A stretch of DNA of 64,000 nucleotides from Atopobium sp. (GCA_015258715.1 JABZHR010000001.1:1-64000); one strand, 5' to 3'. Counted from the first letter of the stretch, positions 17,192 through 25,905 are shown. The notes: a model not told the origin generated them from the letters alone. Program-made: numbers and translations.

Positions 17192-17230
17192 TATTCATTA
17201 GCGTCTCCCTCTCCTTGACGCGAATGGATC

Positions 17231-18874
17231 TTATGGAATCAGCGACAAAATCTGAGAGAGGTTCTTCTTGCCGAAATCAACCTTCTGACCGTCGTTGATA
17301 ACCAAGCACGGGACGCTCATAACGTCGTAAGTGTCTTTGAGCTCCTTGAAGTGGTTGATGTCGTAGACATCGCAGGTGACCTGAGGATTATCCGCAGCAA
17401 TACGCTGAGCAGCCACAACAACATCTGGGCACATGGTGCAAGAGAGTCCCACCAAGACCTGAAGATGCGTCTTTGACTCAATAGCGGCAATAGATGCCTT
17501 ATCCTCGTCACTGATAGGCTGACCAGGACCTGCAGCGTTGTAGAGTCCCAGCACAAACGAAGTAAACTCATGGCCGCCAGGAACACCGTGAAACGCAAGA
17601 CCTGTTGGTGTGCCATCTTCTGCGCAAACACGAACAACGGGAAGGTTCTTTTCGCCCGTGTCTGAAACCGTCTGAACGCTCAGCTTGTCGGTCATAGAAG
17701 AAAGTTCTTCCATGTACGCAACAAGCTCCTCAGAAACAGGTCTCTGATCAAGCTCAAGCTGAAGCACAAGCGGACGTGCCATGCGCTCAAAGACAGCGTT
17801 AAGCTGCGCCTTCATGTCGTCAGTGAAGAGCTCTCTGGAGTCAGTGACAGTCTTGGCCGCTGGAGCCTCAGGAGCTTCCTTCTTGGACGAGATACGTGTA
17901 ACGTTCATCTGAGGAACCAGGCCGGTCTTTTCTTGAGCGCGCTTAATGTAGCGCTCCATCTCGGTAGCAGTGGTTGCTGCCTGACCGATAGCTGTTGCAA
18001 CCTGACGCAGCGGCTTCTGACACACATCGCCCGCACCAAAGAGACCTTCGCAGGTTGTTTCTTGGTGCTCGTTGGTAATCAGATAACCGTAATCATCAGT
18101 CTGTGCCAGCTCTTTTACCAGGTCAGTCTCTGGTGCATAGCCCGAAAAGACAAACACGCCAATGGAATCGCCATCTTCTGGCGCAAAGGTGGTCTTCTCG
18201 CCCGTCTTGAGATTCTTGTAGGTAATAGATCTAAGTGCGGAATCTCCGGCAACGGATTCAACCTGCGTGTTGTAGAGAACCGTAATGTTTGGATTAGTGC
18301 GAGCAGCCTCAGACGATGCAGGAGCGCAGGTAAACGCCTCCTCGCGTACAAGAACTGTGACGTGCTTTGCGTACTTAGTCAAAAACACGCTTTCCTCAGC
18401 GGCTGCAAAGCCTCCACCAATGACAAAGACTTCCTTGCCGGTGAAGAACTCGCCGTCGCAGGTAGCGCAGTACGCAACGCCGTGGCCCTGGTAGTCCTCT
18501 TCTCCCACAAAGCCAATATGACGCGGATGTGCTCCTGTGGCGAGAAGAACGGAGAGGCAGGGACGCTCGCCCTTGGTAGTGTGAACTACCTTAACATCTC
18601 CAGACATGTCCAGATCGGTGACTTCCGCGAGCAAAAACTCTGCGCCAAAGGCCTCAGCCTGCTTGCGCATGGTTTCTGAAAGCTCGGAGCCGCTGGTAGA
18701 GAAAACTCCCGGATAATTAACGACCTCATTAGTGATAGTGATCTGTCCGCCAAAATGGTCCTTCTCGACAACAAGAACACGGTAGCGAGCGCGGGCCAGA
18801 TAGAGGGCGGCGGTGAGCCCTGCAGGCCCACCGCCGATAATCACCGCGTCGTAGAGGTCTTTGACGTCGGTCAT
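17231..18874 (-). CDS. AhpF-like disulfide reductase with C-terminal AhpF-N domain
   Basis: This flavoprotein reduces AhpC with NAD(P)H. The 547-residue protein begins with a thioredoxin reductase module: FAD-binding GGGPAGLTAAL (about 14-24), redox pair Cys136/Cys139 (CATC) and NAD(P)-binding GGGFAAAEE. Residues about 345-547 resemble the two thioredoxin folds that form the N-terminus of E. coli AhpF, with the redox pair Cys479/Cys482 (CTMC). The domain order is thus reversed relative to AhpF, as in the AhpF homologue family TIGR03143, often found next to a lone ahpC. It lies 17 bp downstream of ahpC in one operon. Confidence 0.9.
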   Translation of the reverse strand: MTDVKDLYDAVIIGGGPAGLTAALYLARARYRVLVVEKDHFGGQITITNEVVNYPGVFSTSGSELSETMRKQAEAFGAEFLLAEVTDLDMSGDVKVVHTTKGERPCLSVLLATGAHPRHIGFVGEEDYQGHGVAYCATCDGEFFTGKEVFVIGGGFAAAEESVFLTKYAKHVTVLVREEAFTCAPASSEAARTNPNITVLYNTQVESVAGDSALRSITYKNLKTGEKTTFAPEDGDSIGVFVFSGYAPETDLVKELAQTDDYGYLITNEHQETTCEGLFGAGDVCQKPLRQVATAIGQAATTATEMERYIKRAQEKTGLVPQMNVTRISSKKEAPEAPAAKTVTDSRELFTDDMKAQLNAVFERMARPLVLQLELDQRPVSEELVAYMEELSSMTDKLSVQTVSDTGEKNLPVVRVCAEDGTPTGLAFHGVPGGHEFTSFVLGLYNAAGPGQPISDEDKASIAAIESKTHLQVLVGLSCTMCPDVVVAAQRIAADNPQVTCDVYDINHFKELKDTYDVMSVPCLVINDGQKVDFGKKNLSQILSLIP

Positions 18875-18891
18875 TGTAAGCTCCCTAAATC

Positions 18892-19455
18892 TTAGAGCTG
18901 ACCAACAAGGTCAAGGCTTGGCTTCAGGGTCTCAGCGCCTGGCTGCCACTTAGCTGGGCAAACCTGGTCACCGTGCTCTGCAACAAACTGTGCAGCCTGG
19001 AGAAGGCGGAGAAGCTCCTCAGCGTTACGACCAATACCACCAGCAGTAACAAGCTCAACCTGGATGACACCCTCTGGGTCAACAATGAAGGCACCACGCT
19101 CAGCAAGGCCAGCATCCTCGATAAGAACCTCAAAGTTCCTTGCGAGAACGTGAGCTGGGTCAGCGAGCATTGGATAGGTTACCTTAGAGATACGCTCTGA
19201 CTCCTCGTGCCATGCCTTGTGGACAAACTCGGTGTCGCAGGAAACAGAGTAAACCTCTGCACCAGCAGCCTGGAACTTGTCGTAGTTGTTTGCAAGATCC
19301 TCAAGCTCAGTTGGGCAGACAAAAGTGAAGTCAGCTGGATAGAAGAAGAACAGGCTCCACTTACCCAGTGTGGACTCCTTGCTTACCTCAGTGATGTCAC
19401 CGTTGTGGAATGCGTTTACCTTAAAATCACCAATTTGCTTACCAATAAGAGACAT
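18892..19455 (-). CDS. ahpC: Peroxiredoxin AhpC
   Basis: This typical 2-Cys peroxiredoxin reduces hydrogen peroxide and alkyl hydroperoxides. The 187-residue protein has the peroxidatic Cys47 in DFTFVCPTEL and the resolving Cys166 in VCPAKW. AAGGAAC precedes the ATG. It is the first gene of the operon with the AhpF-like reductase, which would recycle it. The promoter has a good -35/-10 pair and a TAATGATTA palindrome just upstream. Confidence 0.95.
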   Translation of the reverse strand: MSLIGKQIGDFKVNAFHNGDITEVSKESTLGKWSLFFFYPADFTFVCPTELEDLANNYDKFQAAGAEVYSVSCDTEFVHKAWHEESERISKVTYPMLADPAHVLARNFEVLIEDAGLAERGAFIVDPEGVIQVELVTAGGIGRNAEELLRLLQAAQFVAEHGDQVCPAKWQPGAETLKPSLDLVGQL

Positions 19456-19493
19456 AGTCAGTTCCTTTCTGTAAGTAAAACAACTTATAAAAC

Positions 19494-19548
19494 GTGCTAC
19501 TTAGAAGTTTACTCTCTTTAACTCTTTTGTCAATAACAATAATGATTA
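19494..19548 (-). promoter_or_regulatory. ahpC promoter with redox-type operator candidates
   Basis: The minus strand has TTGACA (19528-19533) and TAAACT (19506-19511) with a 16-bp spacer. TAAGTAGCAC (19503-19494) follows the -10 element, as at the superoxide reductase gene. The palindrome TAATGATTA (19540-19548), upstream of -35, resembles the core of PerR/Fur boxes (TAATNATTA). The promoter call is firm; the regulator is inferred. Confidence 0.65.
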
Positions 19549-19570
19549 CTATTTATAAAGTTAAAAAGAA

Positions 19571-19594
19571 ACAGGCCAGATTACTCTGGCCTGT
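19571..19594 (-). terminator. Terminator of tRNA-Val
   Basis: ACAGGCCAGA and TCTGGCCTGT form a 10-bp stem with a TTAC loop, followed on the minus strand by TTCTTTTT, 7 bp past the tRNA. Confidence 0.9.
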
Positions 19595-19601
19595 GAACAG
19601 T

Positions 19602-19677
19602 TGGTGGGCGTTATAAGATTTGAACTTATGACCTCTTCCGTGTCAGGGAAGCGCTCGTCCCCCTGAGCTAAACGCCC
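19602..19677 (-). tRNA. tRNA-Val (anticodon GAC)
   Basis: A complete cloverleaf: acceptor GGGCGTT/AACGCCC, anticodon stem CTTCC/GGAAG with loop CTGACAC (anticodon GAC), T-arm loop TTCAAAT, and an encoded CCA (19604-19602). Confidence 0.96.
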
Positions 19678-19711
19678 GAATATGTTTGCTGCTGGGGATG
19701 CAGCAAGGGAT

Positions 19712-19740
19712 ATATTACGAGAAACCCGCCCCTCTTGCAA
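19712..19740 (-). promoter_or_regulatory. Promoter of tRNA-Val
   Basis: TTGCAA (19735-19740) and TAATAT (19712-19717) are spaced by 17 bp on the minus strand. The downstream bases ATATCCCTTGCTGCA are nearly the same as those after the -10-like TAGTAT of tRNA-Leu (29834-29839), a likely shared stable-RNA start region. Confidence 0.7.
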
Positions 19741-19947
19741 CCGTCAAACTCAACTTTTTTAGAAATTTGCAAAAGATCGGTTCGGTAATACATTGCTGAC
19801 AATTTAAAACCGTAGATATTGAAATGAATGGCTGCCTTTTAAACCTGTTTATCTTCTGCACCTCAATTATTAAAAGATAGGCAACTGAGTTGTAAAAGCA
19901 TACGGTCAGAAGTATTATGGCAAGACGTTCAATTGAGGGAGAAACTT

Positions 19948-20496
19948 ATGAACTTTCTGGAATATAACAAAGACGAGAAACTAAGCTTTAACTATAAGAA
20001 ATCATGCGGTCTCTGGTTAATTGTTGTAGCTCTCATTATTTTTGCAGCTACCGTAATAGGCGGAAAACAGATTATCAATATGTCCGTATTTAGCTTTGGA
20101 TATGTTGCTGCCTTCTTATCCATAAATACAAATAAGAAAGTTCTCAATAAGTTTTCTGATGGTCCTTCAAGTAAGTTCCAGAACAAAATGTCTCTATACG
20201 CTGTGATTTTCTTATTCATTTTGATGTTTTTGTTAGGTGGACCATTTTTTGCAACTGAAAACTGGAGACTTATTTGGTTGGGCGCATTAATGGCCACCGC
20301 ACTGCACTTTTTCCTCTACTACTTTGTGCACGGAAAATCGATGATCTATTTGGCCATACTCTGCGCCGTCAATATTGCTGCAGGATATATTTTTCCCGAT
20401 ATCCCACTGACAGTAACTGCCTATATTGACGCGGCAATTAAACTTGGCTTTGGAATATACCTGTTCTTTTTCTCAAAGCCAACTCAACAAAAATAA
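19948..20496 (+). CDS. Membrane protein, possibly DUF6609 family
   Basis: A 182-residue protein with about five or six hydrophobic segments (for example LWLIVVALIIFAATVI, AVIFLFILMFLLGG, MIYLAILCAVNIAAGYIF) and short charged ends. It resembles DUF6609-type proteins from memory; the function is unknown. The ATG at 19948 follows GAGGGAG by 6-7 nt. The gene and its upstream 250 bp are more AT-rich than the neighbours, which could mean later acquisition. No operon partner. Confidence 0.75.
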   Translation: MNFLEYNKDEKLSFNYKKSCGLWLIVVALIIFAATVIGGKQIINMSVFSFGYVAAFLSINTNKKVLNKFSDGPSSKFQNKMSLYAVIFLFILMFLLGGPFFATENWRLIWLGALMATALHFFLYYFVHGKSMIYLAILCAVNIAAGYIFPDIPLTVTAYIDAAIKLGFGIYLFFFSKPTQQK

Positions 20497-20503
20497 CCTT
20501 CGC

Positions 20504-20707
20504 CTAGAGTCCGTGGGCGTCAAATGTGTCCTTAACCAAAGCCACAAGCATTGGTATGAATACAGCCACCCCTGCTAAGAGCATTGGATTATCACGTACT
20601 TCTGGAATGGCCTGTAAGAAATTCTGCAGATCGTAGACAAGACCAACGGCAACAGCAATAAGAATTGGTGCAAGAATAATCAGAATGGGTTTTGGTGTAT
20701 TGCGCAT
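20504..20707 (-). CDS. Small two-helix membrane protein, unknown
   Basis: A 67-residue product with two hydrophobic helices (about 8-24 and 42-59) joined by a short polar loop. AAAGGAAG precedes the ATG. It is convergent with the 19948-20496 gene, with only 7 bp between the stops. The family is not recognised. Confidence 0.65.
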   Translation of the reverse strand: MRNTPKPILIILAPILIAVAVGLVYDLQNFLQAIPEVRDNPMLLAGVAVFIPMLVALVKDTFDAHGL

Positions 20708-20793
20708 AAGAGTACTTCCTTTACAAAGTGCTGCTCATACATTTGTCCTATAGAACAAAATCATGCATCAAGCCACATTCTGGCTTTTCTTCC

Positions 20794-22092
20794 CTACTTC
20801 TTACGTTTAACCTTAATTTGAATGCCAGAGGTCTCTGGACGAGACGATGTAGAAGTAACGGCGCCTTTCTCGCCATTTACAAAAGCAGAGAAACGCTGAC
20901 GGAAACGATTCCACTTGTGGTAGATAGGCTCGTGGTCGTGAGATCTGAGACCCAAAAGCATGCTTGCTGCCAAAGTTGGAAGCAGATACTCAATAGCGCG
21001 CCAAAGTACAAAACCTGCAGCAATTTCCTCGCCAAACATATGGCCAAACAGGAAGGCAAAGCCACCCTCTGCACCACCAGTACCACCAGGAAGTGGAATT
21101 GCCGAGGTCAAGAGCTCAAGCATTGAACCAGATGCAAGGCAGGTCAGAAGATCTGCGGGCTGGCCGAGCGCACGCAGAACAAAGTATGGCAGTGCATAGA
21201 GGCAGCCAAGCTGGATCAAGGTAACCAGCAGAACAACACACATCTCTGGGATGTTCTTTGCAGCAGTCTTAAAGCCGTTTGAGAACTCATCTACCTGCGT
21301 GTTAATGATGCCATGCCAGTGGTCGTAGCGTTTTACAATACGCAGCCTAGAAAGCAATCTTAAGCCCCAGTTACCCACTGTCTTTACCATTTTAGGAAGC
21401 AGACAAATGGCCAAGATTACTGCAACCATTACTATCTTTGCGCCAAACAAAATAACGCCAATAACCGTAACGTCGCCAAATTGTTCGTAGAAATAATTGG
21501 CCCTGAAGATAAGCATAAGAGCTGCAAAGATGCCCTCGCCTGCCTCGTACATAACAAAGCGCGTGAACTGCAGAGCTCCTGCCTGACCCACAGAAATACC
21601 CGCACGAGTGAGGCGATAAATCTGAGCAGGAGCAGCGCCAGCACCGTTTGGTGTGAGGTTCATGAAGAAGATGCCCGACGCCTCAACGCTCATCAAGTCA
21701 CGAACACCAACGGGACTCTCGGGGTCTGTAATAACTGAAATTACATAGGCGAGAATACCCAGGAAATAGTAGACAAAATAGCAAAGAGCGCCAGCTATGA
21801 GCCAACCTGTATCTACGTCTGCTAAAGCAACAACAAACTCATCAAACTGACCAGAGAAAACGATATAGAGTGCGTACAGTATTACGACTGCAAAGAGGAA
21901 GAGAATGCTCTTTCTAACTTGGCCAAAGCTCTCTTTTGCCTCTTCTACCTGCTCAGATGAAGAAGTTGGGGCAACACTAATCTTAGGCTTTTTGGTTGAA
22001 ACACCCTTAACGGTTGTAGATCCAATCTTCACCGTTACCTTCGGTGTAGATGAGGGGTGCTCGGTTTCAGACGCGCCATCTGGGCGATCCAT
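20794..22092 (-). CDS. Flippase-like membrane protein (LPG synthase TM family, UPF0104)
   Basis: A 432-residue polytopic protein with about eight membrane spans. It carries the UPF0104/lysylphosphatidylglycerol synthase TM-region features, including the loop AIPLPGGTGGAEGGFAFLFG (about residues 355-375) and NLTPNGAGAAPAQIYRLTRAG (about 150-170). Relatives move or modify lipids or glycolipids; the substrate is unknown. The cytoplasmic N-terminus (about 60 residues) and the basic tail (IQIKVKRKK) are polar. The ATG at 22092 follows AAGGAGGT; an upstream ATG lacks such a site. It lacks the soluble aminoacyl-transferase domain of full MprF. Confidence 0.85.
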   Translation of the reverse strand: MDRPDGASETEHPSSTPKVTVKIGSTTVKGVSTKKPKISVAPTSSSEQVEEAKESFGQVRKSILFLFAVVILYALYIVFSGQFDEFVVALADVDTGWLIAGALCYFVYYFLGILAYVISVITDPESPVGVRDLMSVEASGIFFMNLTPNGAGAAPAQIYRLTRAGISVGQAGALQFTRFVMYEAGEGIFAALMLIFRANYFYEQFGDVTVIGVILFGAKIVMVAVILAICLLPKMVKTVGNWGLRLLSRLRIVKRYDHWHGIINTQVDEFSNGFKTAAKNIPEMCVVLLVTLIQLGCLYALPYFVLRALGQPADLLTCLASGSMLELLTSAIPLPGGTGGAEGGFAFLFGHMFGEEIAAGFVLWRAIEYLLPTLAASMLLGLRSHDHEPIYHKWNRFRQRFSAFVNGEKGAVTSTSSRPETSGIQIKVKRKK

Positions 22093-22199
22093 GGGCACCT
22101 CCTTGGACTCTGGATCACAATACGTGTACAGAAACAACACTCTTTGCAGGTAAACGATGCAACCTCAGAGGGTTTCTCGCCACCTACCTGCTTTTCATT

Positions 22200-23285
22200 T
22201 TACATGAACCGCTCAAGTATACTCTTGTCGGCCTCAATAATGCCACCGCCACAAACTTCCTGGCCATCGTACAAAACTGCCGATTGACCTGCTGCAACAG
22301 TTTTTACCGGCTGGTCAAATTCAATAAATCCACATTGAGTATCTGTGAGCGTAAACGTTACGGGAACCAGCTCGCCTGTGTGACGAGTTCTGACCACATA
22401 CCTACCGTTAGCTGCAGGTTCTCCGGAAATCCAGTGCATGTCCGAGAGCTCCATACGACGAGTCCAGAGCGCAGAGCAGTTAAGGTCAGAGGTTACATAC
22501 ACCACATTCTTAAGCGTATCGGTTGCAACTACATAGCGAGCAGGGCCTCCACCGATGTTCAGACCTTTTCTTTGGCCAACGGTAAAGAGGAATGCTCCGT
22601 CATGGGTGCCAAGAACCTTGCCTGTCTCCCACTCAATGACGTCGCCCTGCTTTTTCTGAAAAGTGTCCAGCAAAAACGTGCGCAGACCAACAGGACCAAT
22701 GAAGCAAATACCATCGGAGTCTGGCTTAGTCTCTATGCCCAGGCCTCGCTCTGCACACATAGCGCGTACCTCTGCCTTAGTGGCAATGTGTCCAATTGGA
22801 AAGAGTGTTCTCTCAAACAAATGACCAGGTACACGCCACAGGAAATACGTCTGATCCTTGTGAGCGTCTGCGGCACGCAAAAGTTTTTTGGTGCCAGGGA
22901 CATTCTGAGCGTAGTGACCTGTTGCAACAAAATCTGCACCCTCGGCAAAAGCGCGTTCTGCAAAAGTACCAAACTTTACCGTCTGGTTGCACATAACGTC
23001 TGGATTAGGCGTACGACCGTGCTCATAGGCATCAAGCAGATAATCAACAACAGTGGCCTTATATTCGGCCTCACAGTCCCACACGTCCAAATCAATGCCA
23101 AGCGTTACGCACACGCGCTCGGCGTCGGCCAAATCATCTGCCCAAGGACACTTAAAGCCAGGTAGGTCCTTGGACCAGTTACGCATATAGATAGCCTTGA
23201 CGTTATAACCCGCCTCAAGAAGCAGAGCCGCAGACAGCGCCGAATCAACGCCGCCGCTCATGCCAAGGTAAACTAGTTCTCCCAT
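22200..23285 (-). CDS. mnmA: tRNA 2-thiouridylase MnmA
   Basis: MnmA adds sulfur to C2 of wobble uridine in Lys, Glu and Gln tRNAs, using sulfur relayed from IscS. The 361-residue protein has the PP-loop SGGVDS (10-15), catalytic Cys99 in NPDVMCNQTVKFG, the partner Cys194 in DSDGICFIG, and the C-terminal beta domain ending in LYDGQEVCGGGII. Its start overlaps the iscS stop by 13 nt, which fits a sulfur-donor/acceptor operon. Confidence 0.96.
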   Translation of the reverse strand: MGELVYLGMSGGVDSALSAALLLEAGYNVKAIYMRNWSKDLPGFKCPWADDLADAERVCVTLGIDLDVWDCEAEYKATVVDYLLDAYEHGRTPNPDVMCNQTVKFGTFAERAFAEGADFVATGHYAQNVPGTKKLLRAADAHKDQTYFLWRVPGHLFERTLFPIGHIATKAEVRAMCAERGLGIETKPDSDGICFIGPVGLRTFLLDTFQKKQGDVIEWETGKVLGTHDGAFLFTVGQRKGLNIGGGPARYVVATDTLKNVVYVTSDLNCSALWTRRMELSDMHWISGEPAANGRYVVRTRHTGELVPVTFTLTDTQCGFIEFDQPVKTVAAGQSAVLYDGQEVCGGGIIEADKSILERFM

Positions 23286-24478
23286 GTCACTCCTACGCGA
23301 GCAGATTCTTGCTTAACAGCCTGAGCGATTGCCCAAGCCGCGTACAAGATGTCGTCTTCTGTGGTAGTTCTTCCAAGCGTTAACCTGAGGCTTCCCGCTG
23401 CTACTTCTCGCGGTGCCCCGATTGCCTCAAGCACGTGAGATATTTGCATCTTTGATGCGGCGCACGCAGAGCCTGTTCCTACTGACACGCCAAGACGCTC
23501 CAGCAAAATGACCAGACGGCGAGCCTCAAGTCCCGGGAAAGAAACGTGCAGCAAATTAGGAAGCCTCAGCTTGGCGTTCTTTGGTCCCGAGACAATCATC
23601 TGCGGAAACTCCGCGCAAAGCAGCGTCTGCAGATGATCTCTAAGGCGAGAAATCCGCTTTGCCTCGTCAGCGCGAGTCTCATCTGCAAGCGCCAAAGCAC
23701 ACGCAAAGCCAATGACGCCCGCGACGTTCTCTGTACCTGAACGAACGCCGCCCTCTTGCCCGCCGCCGAGTACCAGCGGCCTTAAGCGCACGTCGTCGGA
23801 AGCCCACAGAAGACCTACCTGCTTTGGGCCAGAAAGCTTTGCCGCAGAAAGCGTCAACATATCTACACCCAGCGACGACACGTTCACGCTCAAGTATGCT
23901 GCTGCCTGAGAAGCATCTACGTGCAAGTGCAGCGGACGAGTCTCCCCTGCTGCAAGCCTGCGTGAGCGCTCCTTGGTAAGTACCTGCGAAATCTCTCGGA
24001 TAGGCTGAATGGTGCCTATCTCGCCGTTTGCAAGTTCAATAGAAACCAGCTCGGTCTCTGGTTTGAGCGCTTTGGCGACACGCGCTGGGTCCACGCGACC
24101 GTCTGCTTCTACGCGAAGTGTCTTGTGCGAGAAAATCCCTGCACAGGCAAGAACGCTCTCATGTTCAATGGCGTCAACGATAACGTGTGCGTCTTCCGAA
24201 ACAGTTGCAAACGCCAAGTTGTTTGCCTCTGTAGCACCTGCCGTGAGTACCACGTTTCCCGGACGAGCACCGATGACGTGTGCCAAGACAGCACGTGCAC
24301 GTTCCACCTCGTCACGAACCTGGCGAGACAGCGCATACGGAGCCGATGGGTTATAGAACTTCTCGGTGAAGTACGGAATCATTGCATCAACTACACGTGG
24401 ATCCATAGGTGTAGCTGCAGCAAAGTCCAGGTACACATTGCCTGATGGATGTTCTGGTTTTGCAGAAGGCATTTGCAT
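23273..24478 (-). CDS. iscS: Cysteine desulfurase (IscS/NifS family)
   Basis: A PLP enzyme that takes sulfur from cysteine for MnmA and for Fe-S clusters. The 401-residue protein has the PLP Lys214 (SAAKLSGPK), the catalytic Cys339 (GSACAASK), the PLP-contacting TAGATEANNLA and the family block GEIGTIQP. The usual His before the PLP lysine is Ala here. The ATG at 24478 follows AAAGGA by 6 nt; an in-frame start 27 codons upstream would add a repetitive ARPQ-rich leader and is disfavoured. No iscU is nearby; mnmA follows directly. Confidence 0.93.
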   Translation of the reverse strand: MQMPSAKPEHPSGNVYLDFAAATPMDPRVVDAMIPYFTEKFYNPSAPYALSRQVRDEVERARAVLAHVIGARPGNVVLTAGATEANNLAFATVSEDAHVIVDAIEHESVLACAGIFSHKTLRVEADGRVDPARVAKALKPETELVSIELANGEIGTIQPIREISQVLTKERSRRLAAGETRPLHLHVDASQAAAYLSVNVSSLGVDMLTLSAAKLSGPKQVGLLWASDDVRLRPLVLGGGQEGGVRSGTENVAGVIGFACALALADETRADEAKRISRLRDHLQTLLCAEFPQMIVSGPKNAKLRLPNLLHVSFPGLEARRLVILLERLGVSVGTGSACAASKMQISHVLEAIGAPREVAAGSLRLTLGRTTTEDDILYAAWAIAQAVKQESARVGVTWEN

Positions 24479-24505
24479 TACAAATCCTTTGGGTTTCTCG
24501 CGGTT

Positions 24506-24548
24506 TTGCGGGCGTGCTGCGCGGCGGTCTTGCGGGCGTGCTGTGCGG
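24506..24548. repeat. Two 19-bp GC-rich direct repeats
   Basis: TTGCGGGCGTGCTGCGCGG (24506-24524) recurs with one change at 24530-24548, giving a 24-bp period. The 125-bp gap between iscS and the CmpB-family gene is far more GC-rich than the surroundings and also carries TTTCTCGCGG, a near match to the dispersed octamer. Confidence 0.75.
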
Positions 24549-24603
24549 ACGTGCGACAATCGGCGACTTGCTGCCGAGCGGGCCGGCGGACGGTGCTCAA
24601 GGG

Positions 24604-25506
24604 CTACGACTTACCAGGCGAATCTGGCGACGTAAACGTCATATTCTGGAATCGGGCAGATACAAAGCTGTCATCGTAGTGATTATCTACCCACATCTCA
24701 AACGCGTTTGTCGGAGGGATGCCAGCGTCTCGCTGAGCTTTTCTCGCCAAACACGCCACCGTCATAGTGATGTCGGCAACAAGATACACCGTAAGCAGGG
24801 TAACAAAAATTGCTTGCCTTTTTGATGTTGGCTCGCCAATCTTGTAGAGCGCGCGAGGCATGATGACGCGACACCAAATCAGACCCAAAATACCCCAGAA
24901 GCCCAAGAATCGCCAGGCCACCCACTGTGTGATGGCGTCTGGAAGATGGGCGTACGTCCATGATTCCGAATGGAAAATCTCTTGCATTCCCCAGCCAGTA
25001 AGCTGCTCCAGCGTGCCGCCAACAACAACTGAAACCAGGAAAATAACAAGGCTATTAGCATGATGCTTATGCAGCTGATAGCAAATAACCGTCAGAAATA
25101 CCGCGCCGGTTCCGTAAAGCGGAGAGAACGGTCCCCAAATAAGGCCTACCCTACTCTCGGTCAGGCCGGCGGTAATGAGCATCCAGATCTCTTCGATGAG
25201 AAGGCCGGCCATGCAACCCACAATGAAGAGGATGACTACCTGGTACCAGCCAAGATGCATCTTGTCCAAGTACGTCGAAAGCTCGGCTTGCGTTGGTTTT
25301 GGCTTGGAGAACGGTGCGGCTGATGCGGCACCGGTAGCGCCGTCAGGTGCGTCCGATGCAGCGCTAGGAGCGTCACCTGCGAGCCCATCGATCTTCTCGC
25401 CAGACGAAAGCCAGCCCCAAAAATAGCGCACCACGCGAACAAAACCGCTTGCGACAAGATACGCAAGCGTCAAAAGAGCTATGAGCGACGCGACAATAAA
25501 GAACAT
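24604..25506 (-). CDS. CmpB-family putative transporter membrane protein (PF06541-like)
   Basis: A 300-residue membrane protein with one N-terminal helix, an Ala/Asp/Ser-rich linker (about 40-68), then about five more helices. The family hallmark WGPFSPLYGTGAVFL (about 124-138) and GTLEQLTGWGMQEIF..SWTY are present. The family is named a putative ABC-transporter type IV permease, but a transport role is not proven and no ATPase is adjacent. GAGGTTGT precedes the ATG. Confidence 0.82.
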   Translation of the reverse strand: MFFIVASLIALLTLAYLVASGFVRVVRYFWGWLSSGEKIDGLAGDAPSAASDAPDGATGAASAAPFSKPKPTQAELSTYLDKMHLGWYQVVILFIVGCMAGLLIEEIWMLITAGLTESRVGLIWGPFSPLYGTGAVFLTVICYQLHKHHANSLVIFLVSVVVGGTLEQLTGWGMQEIFHSESWTYAHLPDAITQWVAWRFLGFWGILGLIWCRVIMPRALYKIGEPTSKRQAIFVTLLTVYLVADITMTVACLARKAQRDAGIPPTNAFEMWVDNHYDDSFVSARFQNMTFTSPDSPGKS

Positions 25507-25665
25507 ACAACCTCATTCAAAAGTTCTTATTCCATGATACGGCAAGCGGTCACACTTGGCAATTTACCTGCTCTTATTTGTAAGATTTGCAAGAAAAATC
25601 CACCTCTTGAGCGCATGAGGATTCGTGACTTTTCTAAAAAAGTTTGACGATTTTGAAATTTACAC

Positions 25666-25694
25666 TTGCACTCAGCCGTGAACTTGCGTATATT
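25666..25694 (+). promoter_or_regulatory. Promoter of tRNA-Gly/tRNA-Cys
   Basis: TTGCAC (25666-25671) and TATATT (25689-25694) are spaced by exactly 17 bp, with the tRNA-Gly 5' end 14 bp downstream of the -10 element. Confidence 0.75.
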
Positions 25695-25707
25695 ATTCCT
25701 CGCGTTC

Positions 25708-25783
25708 GCGGGCTTAGCGCAGTTGGTAGCGCGCAACCTTGCCAAGGTTGAGGTCGCGGGTTCGAACCCCGTAGCCCGCTCCA
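25708..25783 (+). tRNA. tRNA-Gly (anticodon GCC)
   Basis: Acceptor GCGGGCT/AGCCCGC, anticodon stem CAACC/GGTTG with loop TTGCCAA, T-loop TTCGAAC, and encoded CCA at 25781-25783. Confidence 0.97.
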
Positions 25784-25821
25784 TGATTTTTCGGCCGGAT
25801 TCGTTTCGGCCTTTTTCATAT

Positions 25822-25895
25822 GGCGAGATGGCCAAGTGGTAAGGCAGAGGCCTGCAAAGCCTTTATCCCCGGTTCGAATCCGGGTCTCGCCTCCA
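25822..25895 (+). tRNA. tRNA-Cys (anticodon GCA)
   Basis: Acceptor GGCGAGA/TCTCGCC, anticodon loop CTGCAAA, T-loop TTCGAAT, and encoded CCA at 25893-25895. It follows tRNA-Gly by 38 bp, likely as one transcript. Its first seven bases equal seven of the eight bases of the dispersed octamer, so the tRNA itself carries near-copies on both arms. Confidence 0.97.
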
Positions 25896-25905
25896 GTGAA
25901 TTGAC

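Noticed and set aside
22050..23165. Long plus-strand open frame of 371 codons
   Set aside because: It lies wholly antisense to mnmA and the flippase-like gene, has no ribosome binding site and shows Cys/Ser-rich, non-protein-like composition.
24479..24559. N-terminal extension of iscS
   Set aside because: In frame, but the added residues are an ARPQ repeat encoded by the GC-rich tract, and the ribosome binding site fits the ATG at 24478.
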